DNA from: an uncultured Prevotella sp.
GTDB taxonomy: Bacteria; Bacteroidota; Bacteroidia; Bacteroidales; Bacteroidaceae
Reading direction: 5' to 3'
Length of the DNA stretch: 45,997 nucleotides
Assembly (NCBI GenBank): GCA_946186945.1
Contig: CAMHPC010000005.1
Span: 1-45,997, forward strand
Shown here: positions 9,925 to 17,456 of the stretch, in pieces
How the letters are laid out: each line of letters opens with the position of its first letter
Position numbering within the stretch: position 1 is the first letter of the stretch
Made by a program: the position numbers and the translations under genes
The notes under the pieces: model-generated
The model's database searches: none
Told to the model about the DNA's origin: nothing
The model's input: only the letters and a program-made list of their open reading frames with translations

Positions 9925-9963
9925 TAAAAATAAAGCACCGCCATCTGTAAGGGATGCGGTGCT
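9925..9963 (-). terminator. Rho-independent terminator of the rsmI-lipoprotein operon
   Basis: AGCACCGC (9934-9941) pairs with GCGGTGCT (9956-9963). On the minus strand the stem is followed by a T-rich tract (TTTATTTTTATTAA). It lies about 30 bases past the stop of the coiled-coil lipoprotein gene. Confidence 0.8.
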
Positions 9964-9994
9964 CGTGTGCGGTATAGTGGAAAAATGTGTATGC

Positions 9995-10849
9995 TTATTT
10001 CACCAGTATGACCAGATATTTGCTGGTGCTCCAGAACTGTTGCGGGTTGGTGATGCGCAGCACATACTGTCCGGTGGCATCGGTATTGAGAGAGTAGGAA
10101 CCCACTGGATGACTGGATTTTAGTTCTGCTTTCTTAGAGTAAAGTTTTATCTCCTTGTCCACGCGAATGTCTATCTTCGTGAAGTAGTTCCTGTTGTAGT
10201 TGCCCTTCAGCACACCGCCTTTTTTGTCGAGTATGCCCTGTTCGCGCAGTTCGCTCTTGGTGCCAAACACGTAGTAGGCGGTGTTGAGTAGGCGGTCCTG
10301 TTCGGTGATGGTCTGTGTCTTCTGGCTGCTCTCGGTCTTCAGGTCAGCCACGTCACTGTTGAGCGATGTGATGGTCTGGTCCAGTTGACTGATGTGTATG
10401 TCCTTTGCTTCCAGTTCAGCACGCAACTGTGCCAGTTGCTTGTCCTTTTCCTCCAGTTGCTGCAGCATGTTTTGTATGGTTTTCTTCATCTCATCACTCT
10501 TCATGGTGCTTTCGCGCATCTGCTGTTGCATCTTCTGGATGAGTTGGCGGTTCTGGCTCATAGTCTCCTGGATGAACTGCATGTTCTGGCGTATTTGCTC
10601 CTTCTTGTCGCTGCCCTCACCGTCGCGTGCCAGTGTCACGCGGTCCTCAGCCTGGTTTATCTGGCGGAAGCCCTCCTGTATCTCGTTCAGCGTAGCCATC
10701 ATGTCGTTTATCTCATTGTCGCGCTGCTCCAGAATCTTTTGCAGCGAGTCGTTCTGCTGTATCTGGGGGTTGGCCACCGGTTGCTTCTTTTCTTCATTGC
10801 AGGCTCCGAGAGCGAGCACGCATAGACAGAATACTAATAATTTTTTCAT
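9995..10849 (-). CDS. Coiled-coil lipoprotein, function unknown
   Basis: The 284-residue protein has a lipoprotein signal peptide (lipobox ALGAC, Cys17). It is followed by a long Gln/Glu/Lys-rich coiled coil from about residue 35 to 195, with repeated QLEEKDKQLAQL-like heptads. A C-terminal globular part of about 90 residues (YYVFGTKSELREQGILDKKGG onward) resembles domains of uncharacterised Bacteroidales envelope proteins. It lies 16 bases downstream of rsmI and is probably co-transcribed. A structural or scaffolding role at the envelope is plausible, but no partner can be named. Confidence 0.75.
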   Translation of the reverse strand: MKKLLVFCLCVLALGACNEEKKQPVANPQIQQNDSLQKILEQRDNEINDMMATLNEIQEGFRQINQAEDRVTLARDGEGSDKKEQIRQNMQFIQETMSQNRQLIQKMQQQMRESTMKSDEMKKTIQNMLQQLEEKDKQLAQLRAELEAKDIHISQLDQTITSLNSDVADLKTESSQKTQTITEQDRLLNTAYYVFGTKSELREQGILDKKGGVLKGNYNRNYFTKIDIRVDKEIKLYSKKAELKSSHPVGSYSLNTDATGQYVLRITNPQQFWSTSKYLVILVK

Positions 10850-10865
10850 TGTGTCGTAAGTTTTT

Positions 10866-11600
10866 TTATTCCTCTATAGCGGGTATGTCTGTATCCCGCC
10901 TTTTTCTTTTCTCATTACATTCGTCATGGGTGTCGGCACCTGCTATCACCACCACGAATTCGCCCCGTGGCTCGTGTTGTGCGAAGTGTGCGGAGAGTTC
11001 TGCCAGGGTGCCGCGCACGCATTCCTCGTGCACCTTGGATATCTCGCGCACGGCAGCCGCCCGCCGTTCTGCTCCAAACACCTCTGTAGCCTGTTCCATG
11101 AGTTTCCTCACACGGTAGGGCGATTCATAGAACACCATCGTGCGTTCCTCCTTCGCCAGAGCCTGCAACCGGCTCTGTCTGCCCTTCTTCTGTGGCAGGA
11201 AGCCCTCGAACACGAAGCGGTCGCAGGGCAGTCCGGACACCACTATGGCAGGTATGAGAGCCGTAGCACCGGGCAGACATTCCACCTCTATGCCGGCAGC
11301 CACCGCCTCGCGCACCAGCAGGAAGCCAGGGTCGCTTATGCCGGGAGTGCCGGCATCGCTGATGAGAGCCACCTGCTCGCCGCCTCGCAGACGTTCCACC
11401 ACACTAGCGGTAGTGCCGTGCTCATTGTATTTATGGTGTGAGAGCACGTGGCCGCGTATGTCGTAATGGTGCAGCAGATGACTTGAGGTGCGAGTATCCT
11501 CAGCCAGTATCAGGTCTGCCTCGCGCAACACGCGTATGGCGCGCAGAGTCATATCCTCCAGATTGCCCACAGGGGTCGGCACGATATACAACTTTCCCAT
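10866..11600 (-). CDS. rsmI: 16S rRNA (cytidine-1402-2'-O)-methyltransferase RsmI
   Basis: The 244-residue protein is a tetrapyrrole-methylase-fold enzyme that 2'-O-methylates C1402 of 16S rRNA with S-adenosylmethionine. Family motifs are clear: LYIVPTPVGNLEDMTLRA at the N-terminus, AEDTRTSSHLL, ALISDAGTPGISDPG (the SAM-binding loop region) and GFLPQKKGRQSRL. The start is taken at MGKLYIV (11598-11600). An upstream in-frame extension of 43 codons is open, but it crosses the gene's own promoter at 11609-11639 and lacks family residues. The ATG is only about 8 bases from the -7 element, so the leader is very short. The coiled-coil lipoprotein gene follows after 16 bases. Confidence 0.95.
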   Translation of the reverse strand: MGKLYIVPTPVGNLEDMTLRAIRVLREADLILAEDTRTSSHLLHHYDIRGHVLSHHKYNEHGTTASVVERLRGGEQVALISDAGTPGISDPGFLLVREAVAAGIEVECLPGATALIPAIVVSGLPCDRFVFEGFLPQKKGRQSRLQALAKEERTMVFYESPYRVRKLMEQATEVFGAERRAAAVREISKVHEECVRGTLAELSAHFAQHEPRGEFVVVIAGADTHDECNEKRKRRDTDIPAIEE

Positions 11601-11608
11601 ATCGGCGG

Positions 11609-11639
11609 CAAATTTAGTCAATAAATCTGCAATGACAAA
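11609..11639 (-). promoter_or_regulatory. Promoter of rsmI
   Basis: TTTG (11636-11639, minus strand), 19 bases, then TAAATTTG (11609-11616). This is a full match to the Bacteroidetes consensus. Only 8 bases separate the -7 element from the rsmI start codon. Confidence 0.8.
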
Positions 11640-11689
11640 AAATGATACCATTTCTTTGCAATTTTTAAAAGATATCGATTTTTTTTGTC

Positions 11690-11697
11690 TATTTTTG
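11690..11697 (+). promoter_or_regulatory. Probable -7 element of tdk
   Basis: TATTTTTG fits TAnnTTTG and lies only 4 bases before the annotated tdk ATG. No TTTG is found at the usual 19-21 bases upstream (the nearest, 11655-11658, is 31 bases away), so the call rests on the -7 element alone. Confidence 0.5.
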
Positions 11698-11701
11698 CAG
11701 C

Positions 11702-12295
11702 ATGACACAGAATATGCTTTGGGACTCACACCGTCCCGGACGGATAGAAGTGGTGTGCGGAAGTATGTTTTCCGGTAAGACAGAGGAACTGATACGCCGT
11801 CTGAAGCGGGCGAAGTTTGCCAAACAGCGGGTGGAGATATTCAAACCGTCGATAGACGTGCGCTACTCAGAGGAGGAGGTGGTGAGTCATGACCACCAGT
11901 CTATCATGAGCACACCCATAGACAGCAGCAGCAGTATACTGCTCATGGCATCTGACATCGACGTGGTGGGAATCGACGAGGCACAATTCTTCGACCAGGG
12001 ACTGCCCGACGTGTGCAATGAGTTGGCCAACCGCGGCATACGAGTCATCGTGGCAGGTCTGGACATGGACTTCCTCGGCAGGCCCTTCGGTCCCATGCCC
12101 GCCCTTTGCGCCATCGCCGACGATGTGACCAAGGTTCATGCCATATGCGTGCGATGCGGTTCGCTGGCATACGTCAGTCACCGACTGGTGGCCAACGACC
12201 GACGGGTGCTTCTGGGTGAGACCGGCGAATACGAGCCCCTGTGCCGCGAGTGTTATCAGAGAATCGTTCAACAAGATAATGAAGAAAAGAAATGA
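11702..12295 (+). CDS. tdk: Thymidine kinase
   Basis: This 197-residue type II thymidine kinase phosphorylates thymidine to dTMP with ATP in the salvage pathway. The P-loop GSMFSGKT, the Walker B-like [10 protein letters not shown], the [15 protein letters not shown] segment and the two C-terminal cysteine pairs (CVRCG and CREC) of the structural zinc site are all present. Two starts are possible: ATG at 11702 or ATG at 11714 (MLWDSH). The probable -7 element ends at 11697, so the first would be leaderless or nearly so. The stop overlaps the permease gene start by ATGA. Confidence 0.95.
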   Translation: MTQNMLWDSHRPGRIEVVCGSMFSGKTEELIRRLKRAKFAKQRVEIFKPSIDVRYSEEEVVSHDHQSIMSTPIDSSSSILLMASDIDVVGIDEAQFFDQGLPDVCNELANRGIRVIVAGLDMDFLGRPFGPMPALCAIADDVTKVHAICVRCGSLAYVSHRLVANDRRVLLGETGEYEPLCRECYQRIVQQDNEEKK

Positions 12296-13398
12296 TAGGC
12301 GAACAACCCATTACCTTTGACCGTTTTATACGCTGGGCACTCACTGCGCTGCTCATAGGCGGCGTGCTATATTTGCTCAATCTGCTCAGCAGTGTGCTGC
12401 TGCCCTTCTTCGTGGCGTGGCTCATAGCGTATCTGCTCTATCCCATAGTGAAGTTCGTGCAGTACAAACTGCATGTGCCCACCCGCTTCCTCAGCATCAT
12501 CGTCACACTGATACTGGTCACGGCAGTGATAGCAGGCATACTCTATTTCATTATACCGCCCATGGTGGAGCAGTTTGAGAAACTGGGCAAGATCATAATC
12601 AACTACATACACCAGGCTGCCGCCCTCAACTCCTTCCCCGACATGGTGCGCGACTGGATGATGGAAAACAACTCAGAGATAGAGAAATTCTTCCTGAGCG
12701 GTGATTTCTCTGAAACCTTCAAGAGCATCATGCCGCAACTCTTCTCGTTCATAGGCAAGACTGCCAACGTGCTGCTGAGCATACTTGCCTCTGCCATCAC
12801 CCTGTTGTACCTCTTCTTTATATTGCTCGACTACGAGTACCTCTCTGCCAACTGGATAAAGATCTTCCCCAAGAAGAACCGTCCCTTCTGGAGCGAGTTG
12901 ATGAAGGATGTGGAGAGGGAACTGAACAACTATATCCGCGGCCAGGGCACTGTGGCACTGATCATGGGCATACTGTTCTGTATCGGATTTACGATAATAG
13001 ACTTCCCCATGGCAATAGGTCTGGGCATACTCATCGGCATAATGGATATGGTGCCATACCTGCACACGCTGGCACTCATACCCGCTGCCTTCCTGTCGCT
13101 GATGAAAGCCACCGACACTGGTGGCAACTTCTGGGTCATCTTCGCAGGGGCACTTATAGTGTTTGCCGTGGTGCAACTCATCTGCGACCTGATAGTCACT
13201 CCACGCATCATGGGTAAGGCCATGCGCCTCAACCCCGCCATACTGCTGCTCTCCATCTCCGTGTGGGGTGCGCTCTTAGGATTTATCGGACTGATAGTGG
13301 CACTGCCACTCACCACACTGCTCATGGCATACTATCAGCGATATGTGACACGCGAATATGAAGACGAGCAGCCCCCGGAACTGCCAAAGACACAATAG
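12292..13398 (+). CDS. AI-2E family (PerM-like) membrane permease
   Basis: The 368-residue integral membrane protein has the AI-2E/UPF0118 layout. Two N-terminal hydrophobic segments (about 11-60) and a third near 65-88 precede an amphipathic soluble stretch (about 90-145). A cluster of hydrophobic helices then fills the C-terminal half, with motifs such as [19 protein letters not shown] and [15 protein letters not shown]. Members have been linked to autoinducer-2 export or ion/proton antiport; the substrate here cannot be told. The start overlaps the tdk stop (ATGA), indicating translational coupling. A strong hairpin follows the gene. Confidence 0.9.
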   Translation: MIGEQPITFDRFIRWALTALLIGGVLYLLNLLSSVLLPFFVAWLIAYLLYPIVKFVQYKLHVPTRFLSIIVTLILVTAVIAGILYFIIPPMVEQFEKLGKIIINYIHQAAALNSFPDMVRDWMMENNSEIEKFFLSGDFSETFKSIMPQLFSFIGKTANVLLSILASAITLLYLFFILLDYEYLSANWIKIFPKKNRPFWSELMKDVERELNNYIRGQGTVALIMGILFCIGFTIIDFPMAIGLGILIGIMDMVPYLHTLALIPAAFLSLMKATDTGGNFWVIFAGALIVFAVVQLICDLIVTPRIMGKAMRLNPAILLLSISVWGALLGFIGLIVALPLTTLLMAYYQRYVTREYEDEQPPELPKTQ

Positions 13399-13410
13399 CG
13401 AGGAAAGATA

Positions 13411-13444
13411 AAGTGGCAGCACCAACAGATGGGTGCTGCCACTT
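13411..13444. terminator. Bidirectional terminator between convergent genes
   Basis: A perfect 13-bp stem (AAGTGGCAGCACC at 13411-13423 with GGTGCTGCCACTT at 13432-13444) and an 8-base loop sit between the permease gene (plus) and the VWA gene (minus). No strong U-run follows on either side, but position and stem strength fit a shared terminator. Confidence 0.7.
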
Positions 13445-13469
13445 CTCATAAGCAATCCTAACCTAATTC

Positions 13470-14114
13470 CTATTTCTTCGCCTCTTCCTCCTCCTCTTCG
13501 TCGAAAAAACAGCCTGCGGGCATAGCCTGTTCCTCCGCCAAGCAACAGTAGAACCTCTCGCGAGACCTGCGCTCACGCTTAAACATCCTCTCTGTGCCAG
13601 CAGCATCCTCCGTGAAACACAAGTGGTCGTCTATGCTCATGGAGTGTGCCATACCCTCCACGTCCAGATTGTCGGTGCCAATCAGAGTGAAGGTCCATTT
13701 GCGTTTCTTCAACTTCTCTATCAGTGCATTCACCATTTTCAGAGTCCATTCCCTCGACGAGTTTTCCTCTCCATCGGTAATGATAGTCACCAGCACGTTG
13801 TCACCTTCTTTTACCTGCGAGTCGAGTTTTGACACCGACTGTCCTATGGCATCATAGAGCGGAGTGCATGCACAGGGCTCATAGTCCTCCCACTTCATAT
13901 TATGTGTGTCTTTGGCGTCAGTGTTGTCGTAGTGCCACTTCATGTGATTGCTGTCGAAAGAGAGCATAGTGACGTGCTGCTCAGTGTCAGTATATTTCTC
14001 CTGCATCTCACGTATGGTAGAGAGTGTCTGGTTGATACCTGCAAAAGCCTGCTCGCGAATGACAGACATGGAACCGCTCTCGTCAACGATAATCAGATTG
14101 AATACTTTTTTCAT
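13470..14114 (-). CDS. Small cytoplasmic von Willebrand factor A domain protein
   Basis: The 214-residue protein is almost entirely one VWA domain. The MIDAS motif DESGSM is at residues 11-16 (D11, S13, S15), with further MIDAS elements near TPLYDAIG and IITDGEENSS. There is no signal peptide, so it should be cytoplasmic. The last 15 residues are a Glu-rich tail (DEEEEEEAKK). VWA proteins of this size bind a metal ion and a protein partner, sometimes next to a MoxR ATPase or in stress and phage-related clusters, but no such partner is adjacent. The function is unknown. Confidence 0.85.
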   Translation of the reverse strand: MKKVFNLIIVDESGSMSVIREQAFAGINQTLSTIREMQEKYTDTEQHVTMLSFDSNHMKWHYDNTDAKDTHNMKWEDYEPCACTPLYDAIGQSVSKLDSQVKEGDNVLVTIITDGEENSSREWTLKMVNALIEKLKKRKWTFTLIGTDNLDVEGMAHSMSIDDHLCFTEDAAGTERMFKRERRSRERFYCCLAEEQAMPAGCFFDEEEEEEAKK

Positions 14115-14250
14115 GTTTCTTGGGTTTTTGATTTTTGTTGTTTCGGTGTTTGCTTTATTACTTTAAAGAACTTTTTTGCGAAAAATTAAGGCGGTGCACA
14201 TTTTTCTTTCATATTTTCTGATAAAATGTCACTTTATCCATGAAAATATG

Positions 14251-14258
14251 TAATTTTG
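14251..14258 (+). promoter_or_regulatory. Probable -7 element of the carboxylesterase gene
   Basis: TAATTTTG matches TAnnTTTG and is followed by C, as in other promoters here. It lies 36 bases before the ATG. A clean -33 TTTG is not seen at the expected spacing. Confidence 0.5.
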
Positions 14259-14294
14259 CCACTAACCTAAACAACAGCATAAAAAACACGTATT

Positions 14295-15833
14295 ATGAAG
14301 AATAGACTCATCCTATCACTCTTCGCTTTGGCAGCCTTAACCTTCACAGTTCAAGCCCAACTGCTACGCACCACAGTGGCTCAGGGTGAGATAGAGGGAG
14401 TGGAGCATGAAGGTCATGCTCTGTATAAAAACATACCATACGCCGAGGCACCTGTGGGCAACCTGCGGTGGAAGGCACCGGTGGCAAAGCGACCGTGGAA
14501 AGGCATGTACCGTGCAGACCGCTGGGCACCCCTGCCGCCACAACCCCTTCATAACCCCAAGGATACGATAGGTGTGGGTATGAGCGAAGACTGTCTGTAC
14601 CTGAGCGTAGAGACACCGGCAAAGAGCACTGCCGAGAGGTTGCCTGTATTTGTGATGATACATGGCGGCGGTTTCATGACCGGCTCGTACAAGGGTACGC
14701 AAGAGAGTTTTATGCGCGAAGGCATAGTCTATTGTAGCGTGGAATACCGCCTCGGCGCATTGGGATTTATGTGCCACCCCGAACTGAGTAAAGAGTCGAG
14801 TCGCGGACTCTCGGGCAACTATGGCATATTGGACCAGGTGATGGCGCTGCAGTGGATACACGACAATATTGAGGCTTTCGGAGGCGACCCGGAGAAAATC
14901 ACCATTGCAGGTGAGTCGGCTGGGGGCATCAGTGTTAGTATACAGTGCGCCTCGCCGCTGGCAAAGGGACTCTTCAGGGCAGCCATCAGCGAGAGTGGCA
15001 GTTCCTTCTGGCCTGTGGGCGACGAACGCAACAACAGGACGGCGATAGTGCGGGCGAAGGCGGCTGAACGCGACGGACTCGACCTGCAGAAACTCCTCGG
15101 AAAGAAGAACCTCAAGCAGATGCGTAAAGTTGCCTGGCATGAACTGGTGCCCAAGGTGAAGGATGAGACCTTCTGGCCCGTGGTGGACGGCCATGCCATC
15201 ATCGACGACCAGTATAAACTCTACTCAGACGGGCGATACAACGATGTGGATGTGCTCATGGGCACCAACTCCGATGAAGGGAGCATGTTTTGCAGGCCTG
15301 AGCCCGTGAGCGAATATGAGCGACGCGTGCACGACACCTACGGTGAGTTTGCCGACTGTCTGCTGGCTCTCTACCCGGCAAAGAACGAACAGGAAGTGTA
15401 CTTTGCCGAGAGCGATGTGTTTCGTGATGACGTGTTTGCCTGGGGCACATACGCTTGGGCAAACCTGCAGAGAAAGACCGGCAAGGGCAAGGTATACATG
15501 TACTACTTCGACCAGTGTTCGGAGAACACCATCGTGCCCAGTCTCAGAGGTGGCGCCAGTCATGTGGCAGAGATGCCATTCTTCTATGGCTATAAATTCG
15601 GCAATGGCAAGATGACAGCCTCTGATAAAAAAATGAAACAGATAATAAGCCGTTATATCATCAACTTCGTGAAAAACGGCAATCCCAATGGTCATGCACT
15701 GCCTTACTGGCCCATATACAAGAAGGGAAAGCCCACAGTGATGATAATGCGCGAGGGACTGCACCTGGATGTGCTGCCCAACCAGAAGCAGATGGATTTT
15801 TTTGAAAAGTTTTTCCGCAGTCGCAGGAAATAA
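14295..15833 (+). CDS. Exported type B carboxylesterase
   Basis: The 512-residue alpha/beta hydrolase has a Sec signal peptide (cleavage likely after VQAQ, about 22). The type B catalytic triad is readable: Ser208 in GESAGG, Glu328 in TNSDEGS, and His423 in ASHVAEMPFF. The oxyanion-hole segment is HGGGF at 123-127, and the EDCLYLSV motif is at 98-105. Such enzymes cleave esters; in gut Bacteroidales relatives act on acetyl, feruloyl or xenobiotic esters, but the substrate is not decided here. It has its own promoter-like element and is followed after 19 bases by the sigma/A1S_2505 fusion gene, possibly on the same transcript. Confidence 0.9.
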   Translation: MKNRLILSLFALAALTFTVQAQLLRTTVAQGEIEGVEHEGHALYKNIPYAEAPVGNLRWKAPVAKRPWKGMYRADRWAPLPPQPLHNPKDTIGVGMSEDCLYLSVETPAKSTAERLPVFVMIHGGGFMTGSYKGTQESFMREGIVYCSVEYRLGALGFMCHPELSKESSRGLSGNYGILDQVMALQWIHDNIEAFGGDPEKITIAGESAGGISVSIQCASPLAKGLFRAAISESGSSFWPVGDERNNRTAIVRAKAAERDGLDLQKLLGKKNLKQMRKVAWHELVPKVKDETFWPVVDGHAIIDDQYKLYSDGRYNDVDVLMGTNSDEGSMFCRPEPVSEYERRVHDTYGEFADCLLALYPAKNEQEVYFAESDVFRDDVFAWGTYAWANLQRKTGKGKVYMYYFDQCSENTIVPSLRGGASHVAEMPFFYGYKFGNGKMTASDKKMKQIISRYIINFVKNGNPNGHALPYWPIYKKGKPTVMIMREGLHLDVLPNQKQMDFFEKFFRSRRK

Positions 15834-15852
15834 GGATTAACCTTTTGCAATA

Positions 15853-16947
15853 ATGACCGACGAACAGATAATAGACGGGTTTCGTAGAGGTGACAGCGAC
15901 ATCTTTCGCAAGTACTTCTACGGCTGCTGCCAGAGGGCATACTATATATATGACGCCAGGTACTCACTGAGCAAGAAGCAGAACCTCGACTTCATGTCGC
16001 TGGCTCATCAGTATGCCATCTACCTGATGGAACACAACTGGAAACCGCTGACCGACCGCTCACCCAACATGGCACTCAGCACGTGGATGACAAACGGCTT
16101 CCGCTACATAGTGCTCGATGCCCTGAAATGGTACAAACGCGAGTTTGGCACTATCACCTACGAGGACTACCTTAGGTCTTTCGATATCCATCAGGACCTG
16201 CGCGTCAATTTCAATAAGGTGATACGGGAGATATGCGAGACGGAACACCTGGACAGCACGTCGAAAACCATACTCCTCATGCTGCTTGTGGACGGTTATA
16301 AGTCGAAGGAGGTGGCAGCACTCTTGGGCATCACACCCTCCGCCCTCTCTCAGCGCTACGGCAAGTTGCTCGAGAAGTATGTGGCACCGTATTTCAAGCA
16401 CAATTTCGACATGGACTTCGACATGCCTCAGATAATGGTACTTGACGAAGAAGTTCTCATACCTGAGCCTTGTGAAACACAAGCAGCGTTCGCGTTTGAT
16501 GATATGGTACAGTTCTGTATCGAAAAGAGTAACGATAGTATTTTTGGACACATAAAACAAAAGAAAGAAACCATGAAAGAGAAACGTACAACACCCAACT
16601 ACATAGACCGGTTGGCACCCAACGAGATTTTTGTGTTTGGCAGCAACCTGCGCGGCATGCATGGTGGCGGAGCCGCCCGCCAGGCATACCTCCACTTCGG
16701 AGCCGTCATGGGCGAGGGAGTGGGGCTCCACGGACAGTCCTACGCCATACCCACCATGCAGGGTGGGGTAGAGACCATCCAGCCCTACGTAGACCAATTC
16801 ATAGAATATGCCAAGAACCATCCAGAACTCACCTTCCTCGTCACCAGGATAGGTTGCGGCATTGCCGGCTTCCGCGACAGTGAGATATCCCCCCTCTTCC
16901 GCGAGGCTCACGACATAGACAACATCATTCTGCCCAAAGGGTGGTGA
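15853..16947 (+). CDS. Sigma-factor-like protein fused to an A1S_2505-type phage domain
   Basis: This 364-residue protein has two parts. Residues 1-180 look like a small sigma-70-type regulator. The start MTDEQIIDGFRRGDSDIF resembles sigma region 2, and residues 133-178 contain a region-4 helix-turn-helix (SKEVAALLGITPSALSQR). Residues 255-364 form a Gly-rich domain (EIFVFGSNLRGMHGGGAA; SYAIPT; VTRIGCGIAGF; final ILPKGW). This fits the family called A1S_2505 phage non-structural protein and looks macro-domain-like. The linker (190-245) is weakly conserved in character. A second ATG in frame at 16573 has a purine-rich AAAGAAA upstream, so the C-terminal domain could also be made alone. I infer a regulator whose second domain senses or processes a nucleotide-type ligand; this is unproven. 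Confidence 0.7.
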   Translation: MTDEQIIDGFRRGDSDIFRKYFYGCCQRAYYIYDARYSLSKKQNLDFMSLAHQYAIYLMEHNWKPLTDRSPNMALSTWMTNGFRYIVLDALKWYKREFGTITYEDYLRSFDIHQDLRVNFNKVIREICETEHLDSTSKTILLMLLVDGYKSKEVAALLGITPSALSQRYGKLLEKYVAPYFKHNFDMDFDMPQIMVLDEEVLIPEPCETQAAFAFDDMVQFCIEKSNDSIFGHIKQKKETMKEKRTTPNYIDRLAPNEIFVFGSNLRGMHGGGAARQAYLHFGAVMGEGVGLHGQSYAIPTMQGGVETIQPYVDQFIEYAKNHPELTFLVTRIGCGIAGFRDSEISPLFREAHDIDNIILPKGW

Positions 16948-16959
16948 ACGTCAGCCTGC

Positions 16960-17145
16960 TTAGAAACGTGCAGCCACCATCTCCTTGCCCAGTTTGTGGA
17001 TATGGTCAAGTATGGATTTTTCTCTTTTTGCCGATGGCTTTTTGGAACCTTTATGAGTAATAAAAAAACTTTGCAATGATGTCGGCTCTGCATCATCATA
17101 GGTTTTGCTTTCAACTACGGATGGTTTTATCTGAAGTACCTTCAC
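16960..17145 (-). pseudogene. Possible 3' remnant of a minus-strand gene
   Basis: A 61-codon open frame on the minus strand ends in a plausible hydrophilic protein tail (KSILDHIHKLGKEMVAARF). Its first codons overlap the duplicated gene tail on the other strand, and there is no promoter or ribosome site, so it is unlikely to be an intact gene. It may be the end of a gene broken at the breakpoint near 17100. I do not recognise the family. Confidence 0.25.
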
Positions 17146-17232
17146 AAGGAGATTTTCGAATTGCTATTCTCTCTCGCAGTCATCATACTGTTGGTCGGAA
17201 TAGAAATCTACGTGACGGGAAAGAAGAAATAA
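17080..17232 (+). pseudogene. Truncated copy of the three-TM protein gene (3' end only)
   Basis: The frame after the TGA at 17077-17079 runs to TAA at 17230-17232. From 17107 onward it aligns without gaps to the 3' end of the intact gene at 20905-21354, corresponding to about residues 109-149 (FNYGWFYLK, a last TM helix, then IYVTGKKK and stop). There is no start codon and the upstream part is unrelated. Differences cluster in the first 58 bases (11 of 12 by eye), while the last 111 bases of the 169-bp repeat differ at one position. Confidence 0.8.
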
Positions 17233-17275
17233 CGAAAAAAGAGGCTTGCAAGCCTCTTTTTTGTGATCCGCTTGG
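17107..17275. repeat. Left copy of a 169-bp direct repeat ending in a tRNA-Lys 3' fragment
   Basis: This segment matches 21229-21397 in the same orientation with no gaps (offset 4122). It holds the tail of a gene, a terminator hairpin, and the 12 bases TGATCCGCTTGG (17264-17275), which are the 3' end of the tRNA-Lys gene as read on the plus strand. The match stops abruptly at 17275. Confidence 0.9.
17235..17262. terminator. Terminator hairpin, left copy
   Basis: Six A, the 16-base palindrome GAGGCTTGCAAGCCTC, then six T. It is symmetrical and so can act in both directions. It is identical to the hairpin at 21357-21384. Confidence 0.85.
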
Positions 17276-17296
17276 AATCAGTATTTGGTGGGCACT

Positions 17297-17366
17297 CCTG
17301 ATAGGTTTTATCAGGTTTCTCGCTTCAAAATGCGATACCACTTTTGGGGTTTGGTATCGCATTTTT
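17297..17366. terminator. Two hairpins downstream of the DUF4143 ATPase gene
   Basis: CCTGATA (17297-17303) pairs with TATCAGG (17309-17315). A much stronger 14-bp stem follows: AAAATGCGATACCA (17327-17340) with TGGTATCGCATTTT (17352-17365), flanked by A and T runs. The second is a likely terminator for the minus-strand ATPase gene ending at 17457 and could work in both directions. I see no gene in 17276-17456. Confidence 0.7.
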
Positions 17367-17456
17367 ATATCCCGCCCCATTTTTCGATAAACAAGGATGC
17401 TTTTTATCTCTAAATATTACTTCTCAAAGAACACTCTTTCGTGGGTGCTATTATTA

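Noticed and set aside
9766..9994. Small RNA gene in the SusC upstream region
   Set aside because: The region is explained by the SusC promoter and the terminator of the convergent-side lipoprotein gene; no separate promoter-terminator pair was seen.
17276..17456. An integrase or transposase hidden next to the tRNA repeat
   Set aside because: No coding frame of useful size exists here, only two hairpins; no recombinase was found anywhere in the window.
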